Positions 21,901 to 32,450 of a stretch of 64,000 nucleotides of DNA are shown here, piece after piece (position 1 is the first letter of the stretch; every line of letters starts with the position of its first letter). The notes under the pieces are model-generated. The model ran no database searches and was not told the DNA's origin. It saw only the letters and a list, made by a program, of their open reading frames with translations. The stretch spans positions 51,519,113 through 51,583,112 of the forward strand of contig NC_061866.1 in NCBI RefSeq assembly GCF_907164915.1, in the 5' to 3' direction. The stretch is from Impatiens glandulifera. Its lineage: Eukaryota; Streptophyta; Magnoliopsida; Ericales; Balsaminaceae. The translations under genes were made by a program, and so were the position numbers.

Positions 21901-23618
21901 CATTAGTCTTGTTAGTTGTGTATCTGTGAAAATTGTAGCTAAAAAAGGGTGTTAAATGAACTCAATATTGGAGTTGCAGATCCTTTCGGAATTTATGTGA
22001 CACTAGTAATCTTGTTCAACAAGATGGAACTAAACATGTGGAGATTAATAGACATATATATATATATATTTTTTAGAAAGGTCCATGTATATTAAAAATG
22101 ATGAAAATCGTTTAAGCACAACGATAAAAGCATGATTAATAGACATTTTATAAGTGAGAAAACTGAAAAGAAGTCCATTCTCAACTACATCCCATATCAA
22201 GGCAACAAACAACTGATATTCTAACCAAGCCCTGTTTCGGCCTTCCTTAACTGAGCTGAGCTAGGTCTATCGCCTAGCTTGAGGTTGACTGTAGAAAATG
22301 CTTAATTGTATCCCTGATTATTTTTATTTTCTAGAAGAATTAGAATAATTAGAAGAGATTTCAGAGGTTGCAATTGAGGGAAACTGGAACTGCAATTATT
22401 TCATTCTTCAGCTTATTTTTTTTTTAACTTTTAATGGCTGCTCCATATAACCTGAAACGCTAGAATATCGACTAATACTAAATCATCTAATGTTCTGCTT
22501 ATAACAGGAGATCCACTTTATGTTGCTGGTGGGATACCGAATTGTTTTGATCCTGAAGTCGGAGAAGGAAGATTTGCCTCTGATGGGTAAAATCTTGTGA
22601 TTCTGATAGTTCCTAAATCACTTGTTTCTCCTTATTTTTGGTTTAGCCCTTGTGCCTGCCAACTCTTACAGACATCTTTCCCTAGTTCCATTTTATAAGT
22701 CATTTTCTAGCTCCGTGAGTTTTAAGGAAATGATCAACTGATAGTAAAAAGATGAACAAGTTTATAAATTATTTTTTATCTAGGCTATCCATGTCTGTTA
22801 AGTAAGGAGAAAAATGTTGATTTTAGCTCATGTCAGTTTCATCTCCAATTGGGTACACTTGGATAGCAAGTCCAGGAGAGTAGACAATGCAAATTGATTT
22901 AAATTTTCTGATATTTTATGGATATTTTTTTATCACATATTGAACATAATAGATTTAAGCAAAATAAATTTTCGTTAAACTTGTTAAAGTTGCATCTAAA
23001 GGGATAAGGGGATACATGTAGTATTATCCTTTTCTACTAGAAGCTGTGTTCGTTAATGTGCAGCATTCGAGTTTCATATCATTGCCTGTGCAAGCTTTGG
23101 GTATAACTGAAGTAACTCAATTATCTTTTTCATAGTGGCTATGAGAGACCATTGAAGCCCGTACCAGGAGACTGTGGGTATCATTTGCATGCTCATCGAC
23201 TATTTTTTCCTCATCCAACAACAAATGAGGTAATACATACTTTATCTTGATAAGTGCTTCATCATTTAAGAGATTTATCCTCAGTTACCATTTAGAACCT
23301 GATTGAAAATCTTAAATAGATAAAGTACAAGACAGTAAAATATTATGTAGATTTTCCATGCTTTAGCTCATCTGACATTAATTTCATTTCGGCTATAAAA
23401 AACTAGAATTGAAGTTTGTAGGGAATCAACAAATGATATTGAAGTTTGTAGGGAATCAACAAATGATATTGAAGTTTGTAGGAATCAACAAATGATATTG
23501 CAGATGATTAATATTATTGTCCTGATTGACATTTTTTCTTGTGTTGTAGATGATTCCAATTACTGCACCTCTTCCTTTCATACTCCAAACAAGCAAAGAA
23601 GGCTGCAACGGCATCTAA
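15955..23618 (+). CDS. RNA pseudouridine synthase, plant PUS5 type (RluA family)
   Basis: Fourteen exons close in phase to give 366 residues: 15955-16039, 16127-16184, 16401-16428, 16507-16553, 16641-16731, 17801-17966, 18721-18808, 19803-19884, 20410-20485, 20655-20722, 21382-21451, 22508-22586, 23136-23229, 23550-23618. The ATG at 15955 is chosen because WPEFNAGLAY matches the family's N terminus. Residues about 48-100 form an S4-like RNA-binding part (WLQRINNGQITIDGE). The catalytic domain follows: INKPSGLQVLSGGLFQQRT, HRLGRGTSGILLCAKTKLAK (residues 151-170), QSGRPHQIRIHLSYIGHPLIG, and VPGDCGYHLHAHRL. It would isomerise uridine in RNA, but the usual catalytic Asp of HRLD is Gly154 here. 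Exon 3 is only 28 nt. No obvious transit peptide. Tail-to-tail with the SANT gene, 592 bp apart. Confidence 0.93.
18967..19043 (+). mobile_element. 77-bp retroposed fragment with 17-bp target duplication
   Basis: It sits in intron 7 of the pseudouridine synthase gene. GTGTTCTATTTTAACAC at 18950-18966 recurs as GTGTTATATTTTAACAC at 19044-19060 (one mismatch). The segment between them ends in an A-rich tail (19031-19043), the hallmark of target-primed reverse transcription. Its body (GATCATGACCGTGGAGGTCG) has no coding content. Confidence 0.7.
20140..20230 (-). mobile_element. LINE 3'-tail fragment (probable)
   Basis: On the minus strand this reads TTTTTAATGAAAATTGACCTTCTTTAAAAAAA, in pieces the same end signature (TTTTTAAT, then GACCTT, then an A-rich tail) as the insertions at 21645-21684 and 22056-22133. 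It is in intron 8 of the pseudouridine synthase gene. The upstream limit and target duplication were not found, so the extent is approximate. Confidence 0.45.
21645..21684 (-). mobile_element. 40-bp LINE 3'-tail insertion with 10-bp target duplication
   Basis: AATTACAGTT occurs exactly at 21635-21644 and 21685-21694. The 40 bp between read, on the minus strand, as a LINE end: TTTTTAATAAAAAGTTGACC then TTTTTCAAAA. It lies in intron 11 of the pseudouridine synthase gene, antisense to it. Confidence 0.6.
22056..22133 (-). mobile_element. 78-bp 5'-truncated LINE insertion with 13-bp perfect target duplication
   Basis: GATTAATAGACAT occurs exactly at 22043-22055 and at 22134-22146. The 78 bp between read on the minus strand as a LINE 3' end: GTGCTTAAACGATTTTCATC, TTTTTAATATACATGGACCT, TTCTAAAAAA, then a TA-rich tail. 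It sits in intron 11 of the pseudouridine synthase gene, antisense. Confidence 0.8.
23411..23499. repeat. Three-copy 30-bp tandem repeat in last PUS5 intron
   Basis: The unit GAAGTTTGTAGGGAATCAAC plus AAATGATATT occurs at 23411, 23441 and 23471; the third copy lacks one G. It ends 50 bp before the last exon, just upstream of the branch-point region. Confidence 0.95.
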
Positions 23619-24210
23619 TAATGTATGTGATTTTTAGATTTTTTCATGTGCCAAAATATGAGCTATTTCTTATTCAAGTAACTGATTGCTTTTCAAATTC
23701 ATATAGTAAAACTTATTTATACTTATCACCTGCAAATAACCTTTCTTCCTACTTTAATTTTCTCACTGAAACATTCAAACAGTATAACATTATTGTTCCC
23801 CTAGAACATCAATAAATTCCTGCAAAACAAAGGGCCCAACAAAGGCCATCTTTGATATCTGAAGGTAGCTTATATTCAAGTTCTAAAGGAAAAAATGACA
23901 CACTAAACAAAATGCCAAAAAAAAACCAAAGAAAATAGGAAACCTAGCTTGCTTGTCCCTACACTGCCTTCCTAACTTCCATTAGATATTATTTTCTGTA
24001 CTTTCATCACATACAACAAATACAAAGCTGCTGTAAATTACAAAGCATCATCTAATAAGAAAATCCTGACCAAAAAGACAACACAGACTTAGGAACCCCA
24101 ACCCTGCTGCTGCCCTATCAATTTGCTGCACTGACAAAGTTTACAAAAACTAATGTACAAGACAGGCAAATTAAGACATTTGCCCAGACTTCCCTTCCTC
24201 CTCCCCACCA
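23619..24210. other. Convergent 3' region of PUS5 and the SANT gene
   Basis: This 592-bp gap has no gene of its own. It must hold the 3' UTRs and poly(A) sites of both converging genes; an AATAAA-like AATAAATT follows the PUS5 stop at about 23811. Overlapping transcripts are possible but not shown. Confidence 0.6.
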
Positions 24211-27200
24211 CTACCTGCCTATATCGCCATTATTACCTCTCCATGGTTCCTCCTCTCTGGTGTTGTGGTGGGTTCCAATGTGCCCATTTTTTTTCTGCTC
24301 TTTAACACCACTACCATAGTGCATCTTTAGGGCAGCCACAGGGTCTGAAAGCACGCTTCCCATGTTCATTCCCCCATTAATTCCTCCTCCTGCCATCATC
24401 ATCATTCTGGCCTGTTGTTGGGCAATTGAAGGTGCTGCTTCATATCCGTTAAGCATCCTCATCTCAGTTAATAAAATTTCCTGCTGTGACTTTTCTCCTC
24501 TGCTGCTGCCCCCCTGCTGCTGTTGGCTCCTACTATAAAGGTGGTGGTGGCTTAACTCGTTTTTAGTCTCAAATGGTGGGGGCATTGGCATTGTCTGTTG
24601 TTCTATGTTAGAAGAGGAGGATGATAAGTTAACAAATGCAGCAGGGTATTTTGCTAGTAAGATAGCAGAATCAGGCAAACAGGAAGAAAATCCACTCTGA
24701 ATTCTGTTCCCATCCAAGAAACTGTAACTACTTCTGACTGAGGCATTCTCGGAGCCCATGTAGTTCTTCCCTTCAATCACCTTGCCTTTCAATGGCCTAG
24801 CATCTACTACCACGGGTGAAGCAGCAGCAGGAGTAGATTTGAGGTCAAACAGCGAACCATTTAGTGAAGCAGCAGCAGGAATAGATTTGAGGTCAAACAG
24901 CGAACCATTTAGTGAAGCAGCAGCAGGAGTAGATTTGAGGTCAAACAGCGAACCATTTAGTGAAGCAGCAGCAGGAGTAGATTTGAGGTCAAACAGTGAA
25001 CCATTTAATCTAGCCCTCTTCTCTTCATTCTCATGCTTCGGAGATGGGTGTTTCAAAATCTGACCAAACAGTTTGATATCACCATTCCTCATAGGGGGCT
25101 TTTCCAAGTCTGATGATGAACCACCACCACATGCAACAACCTTTCTGGAACCTTGATTTTCATTAACCTGTTTTGGTGGAGGGAAAGGGGGCAACTCTGC
25201 AACTGAAGCAGCACAAGTTTTTGAACTAGAGGTGCACTTCTGTAAAAGGCAATCCTGCATTAAATACTTGTCAGAAGATTGAAGATGATTCCCATTTAAC
25301 TTAGAACTTAGCAGCAAAATTGGATTTTTTGAGGCTGCTAAATAATCATTTCTTGTATTTGCTATCACCTGTAAAGGATCTGCACGATTTGATAAAAGAT
25401 CAGGGTTAAAAGTCTTGTTTTGATGACTAGGCACAGAATTTGCAGCAGCCACAGGGAAATTATCCTGATTCAGCTGTACTAGGCCAGTCTTCATCTTCTT
25501 CTGCAGCTGTTTGTTATTAATATCCACTTGCACAGAAACATCCCTATCCATATGGGACAAAACGCCCCCAATTACACTTAAATCATCATCCATTACGCAA
25601 TTCAAGTCAGTTTTCATGCTTACATTTAACTCGCAGTTTCTGTTCTCAATACCACCTTTTTGGCTCTGCAGCAGCTCCTCCTGACTATCTCTTGTGTTTC
25701 CAACTTGTGTTTCTGAGTTTCCTACCTCAACCAACTCATGTTGTCTCTTTTCATGACCATTTTCCTCCTCCGGCACAACAGCCTGTAAGGAAGATTTTTC
25801 ACATGGTAATGTGTTCAGATCAGAAACTATTTGCCCTGCCTTGCTTTCATCTTCTTCCATTGGTATGGCTGTAGGATGACAAACACCCTTCAGTCCAAGG
25901 CACTTGCGAGCCTTGCTGAAGAACAACCTGCACTGATCCCTAGACTTTGTTCTGACCTGTTGAGAAACCATCGAGAAATCTTTCCCATAACACGATACCG
26001 CCTGTACAAAGTTAGACTTCTCCTCATCCGTCCAATCAACTTGATTCGTCGTCTCCTCTTCTTCACAGCTCTCATCCGAGCAGCTGTCATCATCATCGTC
26101 CTGACTGTGCATCACCTCCACTGTCAAAGAGCTCTTCTTCAAAACACGATGATGGTTGTTCTCTCCAGGTGTAAAAGAGCTTGTGACGCAAGAAGTCATA
26201 GAACCACATATACCTGCCAAAACATCAGCTGCAGCAGTTTCCCTATCACGGTCCAAGATTTCCGGACTGCTTGGACCTTCATCATTTCCATCATCAAATC
26301 GAGGCTTCGCTGATTCCTTTGAGAGTAGTAATAGTTGGGAAGAAGGGCGTCTATGCTGGATCTCCACTCCATTATTATCTGCATTAGCCACAAGTGCTGA
26401 CACTGCACCTAACATATGAAGGGATGATGCATTCCTTTCGTGATTCAATTGTTTGCCAGAAGTAACCAAGTAGTTGCTGCTAGCACTTGGCTTCCCTTCG
26501 GCTGGAAATTCCGGCTTATTTTTCTTCTTTATGGCAAACCAATCTGATTTATGGTTCTTATAATAAAACTCAACGCAAGCAGCAACAGTCTTGTGATCCA
26601 GAAAAGAAGAGATCTTTTTGAAGTCTTTCCCAAATTCAGCAAACTTATCAACGAAGATTTTTCTCTCTTCTAGAGTCCATGGATTAATCAAAGCGCGTTC
26701 TTCCTCAGCACCACAAGGATCTTCCAGTAAACCATTACTTGAAACAAATCTAGTAGCAATCCTTTCCTTCTTATCCAAGATTAAAGGTGGCATCTTCAGA
26801 GTATTCCTATAAACCTTGGGCTGTGGTTCCGAAAGCAATTTGCTTGTAAAGCTTATGACTTCTGATGACGGAACCACACTCGCACTCCCAGCTGTAAAGG
26901 AAGTGAAAAGATCATGAGAATAAAATTCAGTCATGGCCAATAACGACAAAAAGATCTTTGACTAAAAATAAACAATTGCCAATTAAGTACTTTCTCCTGA
27001 ATTTATGCGTAAAAGATGGAAATGCATCGCATCCATTGAAAAAGCATATCTTTAACTAAAAATGAGTAATTGCCAATTATGTATTTTCTCTCGTGAATTT
27101 ATGTGTCTAAAAAATTGGAAATGCGTCCATTGGTTATCTTCGGCCTAGTTTGACGCGATATGTTTTTCAATTATACTTTATGTCCCAATAACCTAATTTT

Positions 27201-30200
27201 CAATAACTTACATCAAACAAGATTATTTGAAACTAACTACTTGGTTATTCAAATAACCTTTCAGATCAAACAAGGCCTAAAAATGAAGAACCAGCCATAA
27301 ATTCATTCCATATACAATCTATTAAGCAATTTCAACCAAAATACACCAATCTAATTCATTGATTAGAAAAATCCCATCCTTCCACAAAAAAAAAAAGGCT
27401 GCAAATTTTATTCACATCATTGTGTCCACTCTCCTAAAAACATGCGACAAGAGTATATGGTGTCATACCGAGGTGAGTGAAATGTATATTAAACTAATTC
27501 AGCATCATATAAAAAAAATGCCCTTACCCGGGGAAGAAAACCGAACACGTGTTGATGAGCGATGCTTTTGAAATATTCCATTTTGAGCACGCAAACACAA
27601 TTCTTGCCTTTTCTGTGACTTGGCTCGATTTTTTCTGGCAGAGAGCAATTGCATATCTTCTTTCCACATGCGTTGAAATACCCTATACTTAAGAGCAACA
27701 GCTCTCTCTTGAAACTTCAGAAAATGCTTCCTTTCCATGATTTTATCCCTGATCATCGTCAAGTCATCATTCTGCACTCCAGAGCTATTACCGGTTTCTC
27801 TTGCTGGATCTACATTAGATGGACCAGCTGGTGGCGAAGGAATTTCAAATTCTTGAGTTGCATTCTTGGCAATATCATTATTTAAAGCCACCAATGTATT
27901 CACGTCACAAGCACTAACAAGCTGAACTCCAAGATCCTGTAAATCTCTGTCTTCTCCATCAGCCTTCAGGGTATAATTAGTTGTAATTCTTCCTGGACTA
28001 TCATCACCATATCCATCTTTCAATTCAGCAGCCTCTCCTTCTTGCGCACAAGGGACAAGATTCAAGGGAGTGGCTTCAAGAATTAAGTTAGGGAAAGTAA
28101 CTAGTTGGTCATCACCAGGTGTTTCTTGATGGTCAAACAAATCATTAGATGCTGCAGCTGCAGGAAGAGACTGACATTTAAGCTCTGTTTCAAGTAAATC
28201 AATTTCTGATTCAGTTATCTCCAGCTCCTTAGAAACATCCCTCTTCAATACAAGCAATTTGTTTATAGCAGTACACCTGACAAAACTTGAATCTGTTGGG
28301 CTTGTTGATTCATCTTGAAGCAATTCGGCAAGTGAAGTGCTTAAGTTAGATATTGACGCAAGATCCAGATTCTCCAAGTTAAAAGGTATTCTTTCGAGAT
28401 AACTCTCCATAGTAATATCAGCCGGACTACAGAAGTTATTAGTTTCATTCTCAATATTGGATGTCACTGTAAACGGTTTATCCTCCCGACCTGTTATACA
28501 AAAGAAGAAATTATAATCAACGACCAGTTTCATCTAGTAGATATGCAAGAAAGAAACTCTATTTGCTCCAGATATCTTCTATAAGCCATACTTCTTTACC
28601 CACATTAATTGTGAATCTCTATAATAATTATTAACAGAGCCAACTGAACTTCACTGATACAAGTGATGAGCAGTTGAAAGAAGTTGCTAAGTTTAAGTCT
28701 CAAGGATCTAATAAAAGATCTCGTATACAATTCCAACATTAAAAGATTCCTCGTTGAATTGCTCATGATAACTTTGGCAGATTCCATGCATCAAACAAAA
28801 ATATTCTAAACCCTAAACTGGACAATATTTTGGGCAAATTGCCCGAGAAATACAACATTTTAAATTTTAGGTCAAGAAATCACATCAGACACTAAGGAAC
28901 CCACTAAAAGCATAATAATACAGGAGAAACATTTGACAAGATTTTCCTGTAACAACTCACCTACAAAAATAAACTAAATTCACTCTTCACACAATAACCA
29001 GGAACCAACCTCTGAGTGATGTGAAAAACAAACCCTCGATAATTTAATCATATGGAAGAACAAACACGATACAAGATGCCAATGTACACCTTTGTTGCAT
29101 CCAAATAATTAATAATGCATAAATCATTATCATCCATGATCACTTCCAGTTGTCACTATTAAGATCCAAAACACACACAAAAATGATTTTGAAAAGCATT
29201 ATGCACTTTAGCCTACCAAACGAATTCAGAGCTATAAATAATGATGATGATGATGGGAAATTTATTGAGCAAAAGAAAGCAATATACCTGAAGAAGAACT
29301 GCAGCCTACTGAAGAAGGAGTAGCAGGATCGATGGCAGAAGGAATCACAGGGCTCTTCTCAGACTGGTCCAACATGTGTGGATCCAAGGGATCTGTAGTG
29401 CAAACAAACAGAACAGGTTTGGCTGCAACAATACTGTCATCAGGTCCTTCAACTTTCTTCTTTTCATATTTCGCAAGCCCTTCACCCCAACCAAGACGAG
29501 GCTTCTTCTTCCTACAATTTGGATCTTCAAACAGTGCAGCTGATGTCACACAGGCACCAGTTTCACCCGAAGGAGACTGTAACGGTGTGAGGGCCTTGAT
29601 TTGCACCTCGTTTTTTGCTTCAGATGAATCCACACCCAAGCTTTTTGAGCTGCCCGATTGACTGAAGCTGGATCCCCGCGAAGACAGACTCCCAGAACGA
29701 GTCCATTTATGAGACAACTTCCACTCAGTTGAACCCAATGAACTTTCTTTATCAACTTTCCTTCCTGTGCCCAAGCCATTAGCGCCGCCACCACCACCAT
29801 TCTTATTATCCTGCTGCTGCTGCTGCTCTTTCAAGTTAAATTGATCCGATGAGCTAACAAAGTCATCAGAATGAGGATGAGAGTTCTCCATTACCATGTT
29901 ATCAACTGACCTCTGATCAGTCATGCCATTTGATCTACTCGGACCATTTGGCGAAACATCGGCTTCCCAAGAATGACCTTTATTATTATTATTACTATAC
30001 TCCTTCTGGCTAATAAAAGATCCCCTGTTATTATTATTATCCCTGCTGCTGCTACTACTTCTGTTGTGTCTCCCATCCCCTCTATTATGACCAGAAGGGC
30101 GAGAGTTTTCACCGTCACCTATCTTCTCATTGCATCGAGACGGCGTTAGAACATGATCCGATTCTTCAGAATGTACGTGCCAAACCCCCTGCTTAGAATG

Positions 30201-30563
30201 CCCTTCAAACATCCAAAACATAACAAAGATGAACACAATAGAACATCCAAATATCTCTCTAACTACTGAAAAAACAATCTCAACCATGGATGGCATTCAT
30301 TTAAGCAGATCAGGAATACTGTAAGAACGAAAAGTTGGCACATCTATTCCTAACACAAAACAACCCTAAAGGGTGAAGGAAAACAAACCTGGAGGCCTGC
30401 TTCTGAATTCGCTGGATCCCCAGCGACCAAACTCACGAGATGGGGGTCCGTGGTGAGAAGCCTCTCTCCATCTAGAGAAAGAACCTAAAGAAGATTCCGA
30501 CCTGTCGTGTTTTCTATCTCTGAGAAGATCTTTCCGATCCCAAGGCAATGGCTCCGGCGGCAT
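24211..30563 (-). CDS. PWR: POWERDRESS-like SANT-domain co-repressor (nuclear receptor co-repressor family)
   Basis: Four coding exons close in phase to 1,577 residues: 30563-30389, 30202-29288, 28490-27528, 26891-24211. The start MPPEPLPWDRKDLLRDRKHD and the end EEEPWRGNNGDIGR match the plant family whose Arabidopsis member, POWERDRESS, works with histone deacetylase HDA9. The N-terminal 360 residues are Ser/Gly/Asn-rich, followed by KKPRLGWGEGLAKYEKKKVE, a coiled helical region in exon 3 (LLVLKRDVSKELEITESEID), SANT1 near residues 754-800 (PWTLEERKIFVDKFAEFGKD) and SANT2 near 965-1015 (VDWTDEEKSNFVQAVSCYGK). DLNTLP (codons near 25804-25821) fits the DLNxxP EAR repression motif. A 16-residue unit is repeated four times near residue 1350. 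Nuclear; probably removes or restrains histone acetylation. Ortholog status is inferred from domain order and both termini. Confidence 0.93.
24818..25009 (-). repeat. In-frame 4 x 48-bp coding repeat in the SANT gene
   Basis: Four adjacent 48-bp units start at 24818, 24866, 24914 and 24962 and encode LNGSLFDLKSTPAAAS four times (one unit has I for T). Copies differ at only a few bases, so the array is young or kept uniform. It lies in the disordered C-terminal part, after both SANT domains. Confidence 0.97.
27142..27277. mobile_element. 136-bp MITE-like element in SANT gene intron 3
   Basis: GGCCTAGTTTGA (27142-27153) is inverted with one or two mismatches as TCAAACAAGGCC (27266-27277). The interior shares CATCAAACAAGATTATTT and TTGGTTATTCAAATAACC with the element at 10494-10816. 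No clear target duplication. Confidence 0.6.
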
Positions 30564-32450
30564 GAAAATCCACCACAAAATCGCATGGGGCACGAGGCCG
30601 CACGCTGCCCACCCACTAAAGAAGGTAGATTTAACAAGTAATCCAGACAACAGAGTCACCGAATCCGTATGAACACCATATTCCGTCTCTTTAGAAACGC
30701 CCTTACTAGGGTTTGCCGAAGCTCCGACGCCTGCAAAAGGAGAATTAGGGTTTCGAAAAGGGCGTTATGGGTTGTGATCTTGGTGAGTGAAGAGAGGTTC
30801 TTCTTCTTCTTTTCTTCTTCTCTCTCTCTAGATTGTGTTTTCGTCAATCTTCTTCTTTCTTCTTCGGATGGAGAAACGCAAGAAAAGGTGCTAACGTGAG
30901 CCGATAAGGAGACAAAGAGAGCCTTAGAGGAAATGCGAGGGAGAGAAAGATGATAGAGAGATAGTTGTGTTATGGAACTCAATAGCGGATTCAATCGAAT
31001 TACACTCTTCCTTTCACGTCCGCTTAATAAAAACAGAGTATAAATGGAAAACTCATTATTATATTCCGCGTTTCCCTTTCTCATCTTCTACACTTTATTA
31101 TTTACCCCCTTTTCCTTTTTTCTTTTTCCTACTTTACTCCCTCTATTTTTATTTCATCCACTTTAGCCCCCCACACCCCCAATATATTACTTCCTTCGTT
31201 CAAACATGACACTTCATTTTACTCACTTAATATAGTGAATTAGTGACATGCCCTAAATAATAAATAATTATTTTTTAATATATTATATTCATTAAGATTA
31301 AGATATTCACATGACAAAAATGGTTATAAGGGACTAACCCTAGTCACGAGTTCGATTTTCACTTAAATCGTCTTAAGTTCTAAATTCTATATTAATTTGA
31401 AATTTGTTCGCGATATTATCCAGTTTGATACAAATTTTTCGTAATTAACCGATTATGAGACGGAGATGGAATTTATGTTCCCGACCCCATCTCACCAAGA
31501 TACCAGAACATTACGAATATAATTAAATATATAAAATCATCTATATTAACTATATTAAAATTTTAAGTTTACTTCTTTATAATAATTTAAAATATTATAT
31601 TAAAAAATTATTTACTTTATCATTCCACCCATTTTAATTCCTACTTCAAATGTCTTAAATAATTAGCATAATAAAAAATTACATTATAATAAAAATGATG
31701 TGAAATAGTAATTGTTTACTATCCCTAGAAAATTGAGTAGTTTATGGTTAGAAGATCATCACGCTAGGGTTTCCATTTAAGGATCATTGGGAATGATATT
31801 TCTCCCCCCACTGCATCACTTTCAAGACTAAAAATTATATTCATATTTGCCAACCCTAATTAGGTGTAAAACCCTACTGCCATTTCTCATATTTTCGAAT
31901 TCTCGATCGAACTAAATTAGTTTCTCTAGTGATTCACAAAATTAAAAAAAGTCATACTAAATAATAAAATAAAATTTAGTCTCTAATATTTTAAATATCA
32001 AATTATTCATTCTTTTATTTACGAGTAAGACATTACAAAAATATCAATAAAAACAAAAAAAGAAAGAAAGAAATGAATTTTTTTTAAAAAAAAAAATTAT
32101 AATACTAACAAATTATTTCAATAATATGTTATTTGATTGGTTAATTATCCTTTTAATTACTGTAAATAATATAATATATATATAATTTTAATACAATTAT
32201 AAACTAATTTATAATATTAATAAAAAATAATAATTTATTTATAAAATATATTCATATTATTTTGGAAATTTTAGAAATTTGGAGCCTTCAAAAGGGGAAG
32301 TGTGCAATTACCCTAGCTGCAAAAGACCCAAACTTTTCATCTACGGAAGAAGGGTTCAAGAATCAATTCTTGAACGTTTGTTTTGACTATAAAAATACTC
32401 TCTTTTCCGATTGTGATTGCAGCAGGGCATTGAAATCAGCGGCCGGAATC
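30564..32450. other. Divergent leader/promoter region between PWR-like gene and RPB7
   Basis: From 30564 to about 31050 the minus strand is probably the SANT gene's leader: it is CT/GA-rich (TTCTTCTTC runs at 30800-30860) and has several short out-of-frame ATGs. From about 31100 to 32250 the DNA is AT-rich with no exon seen. The RPB7 leader probably starts near 32260-32400. No other gene was recognised. Confidence 0.55.

Noticed and set aside
24782..25063. Plus-strand ORF with repeated EAAAGVDLRSNSEPFS units
   Set aside because: It is the antisense shadow of the 48-bp coding repeat in the SANT gene.
29332..30118. Several 60-110-codon ORFs on both strands over the SANT gene exon 2
   Set aside because: Shadows of the Ser/Asn-rich coding exon; the minus-strand frame that joins in phase to exons 1 and 3 is the real one.
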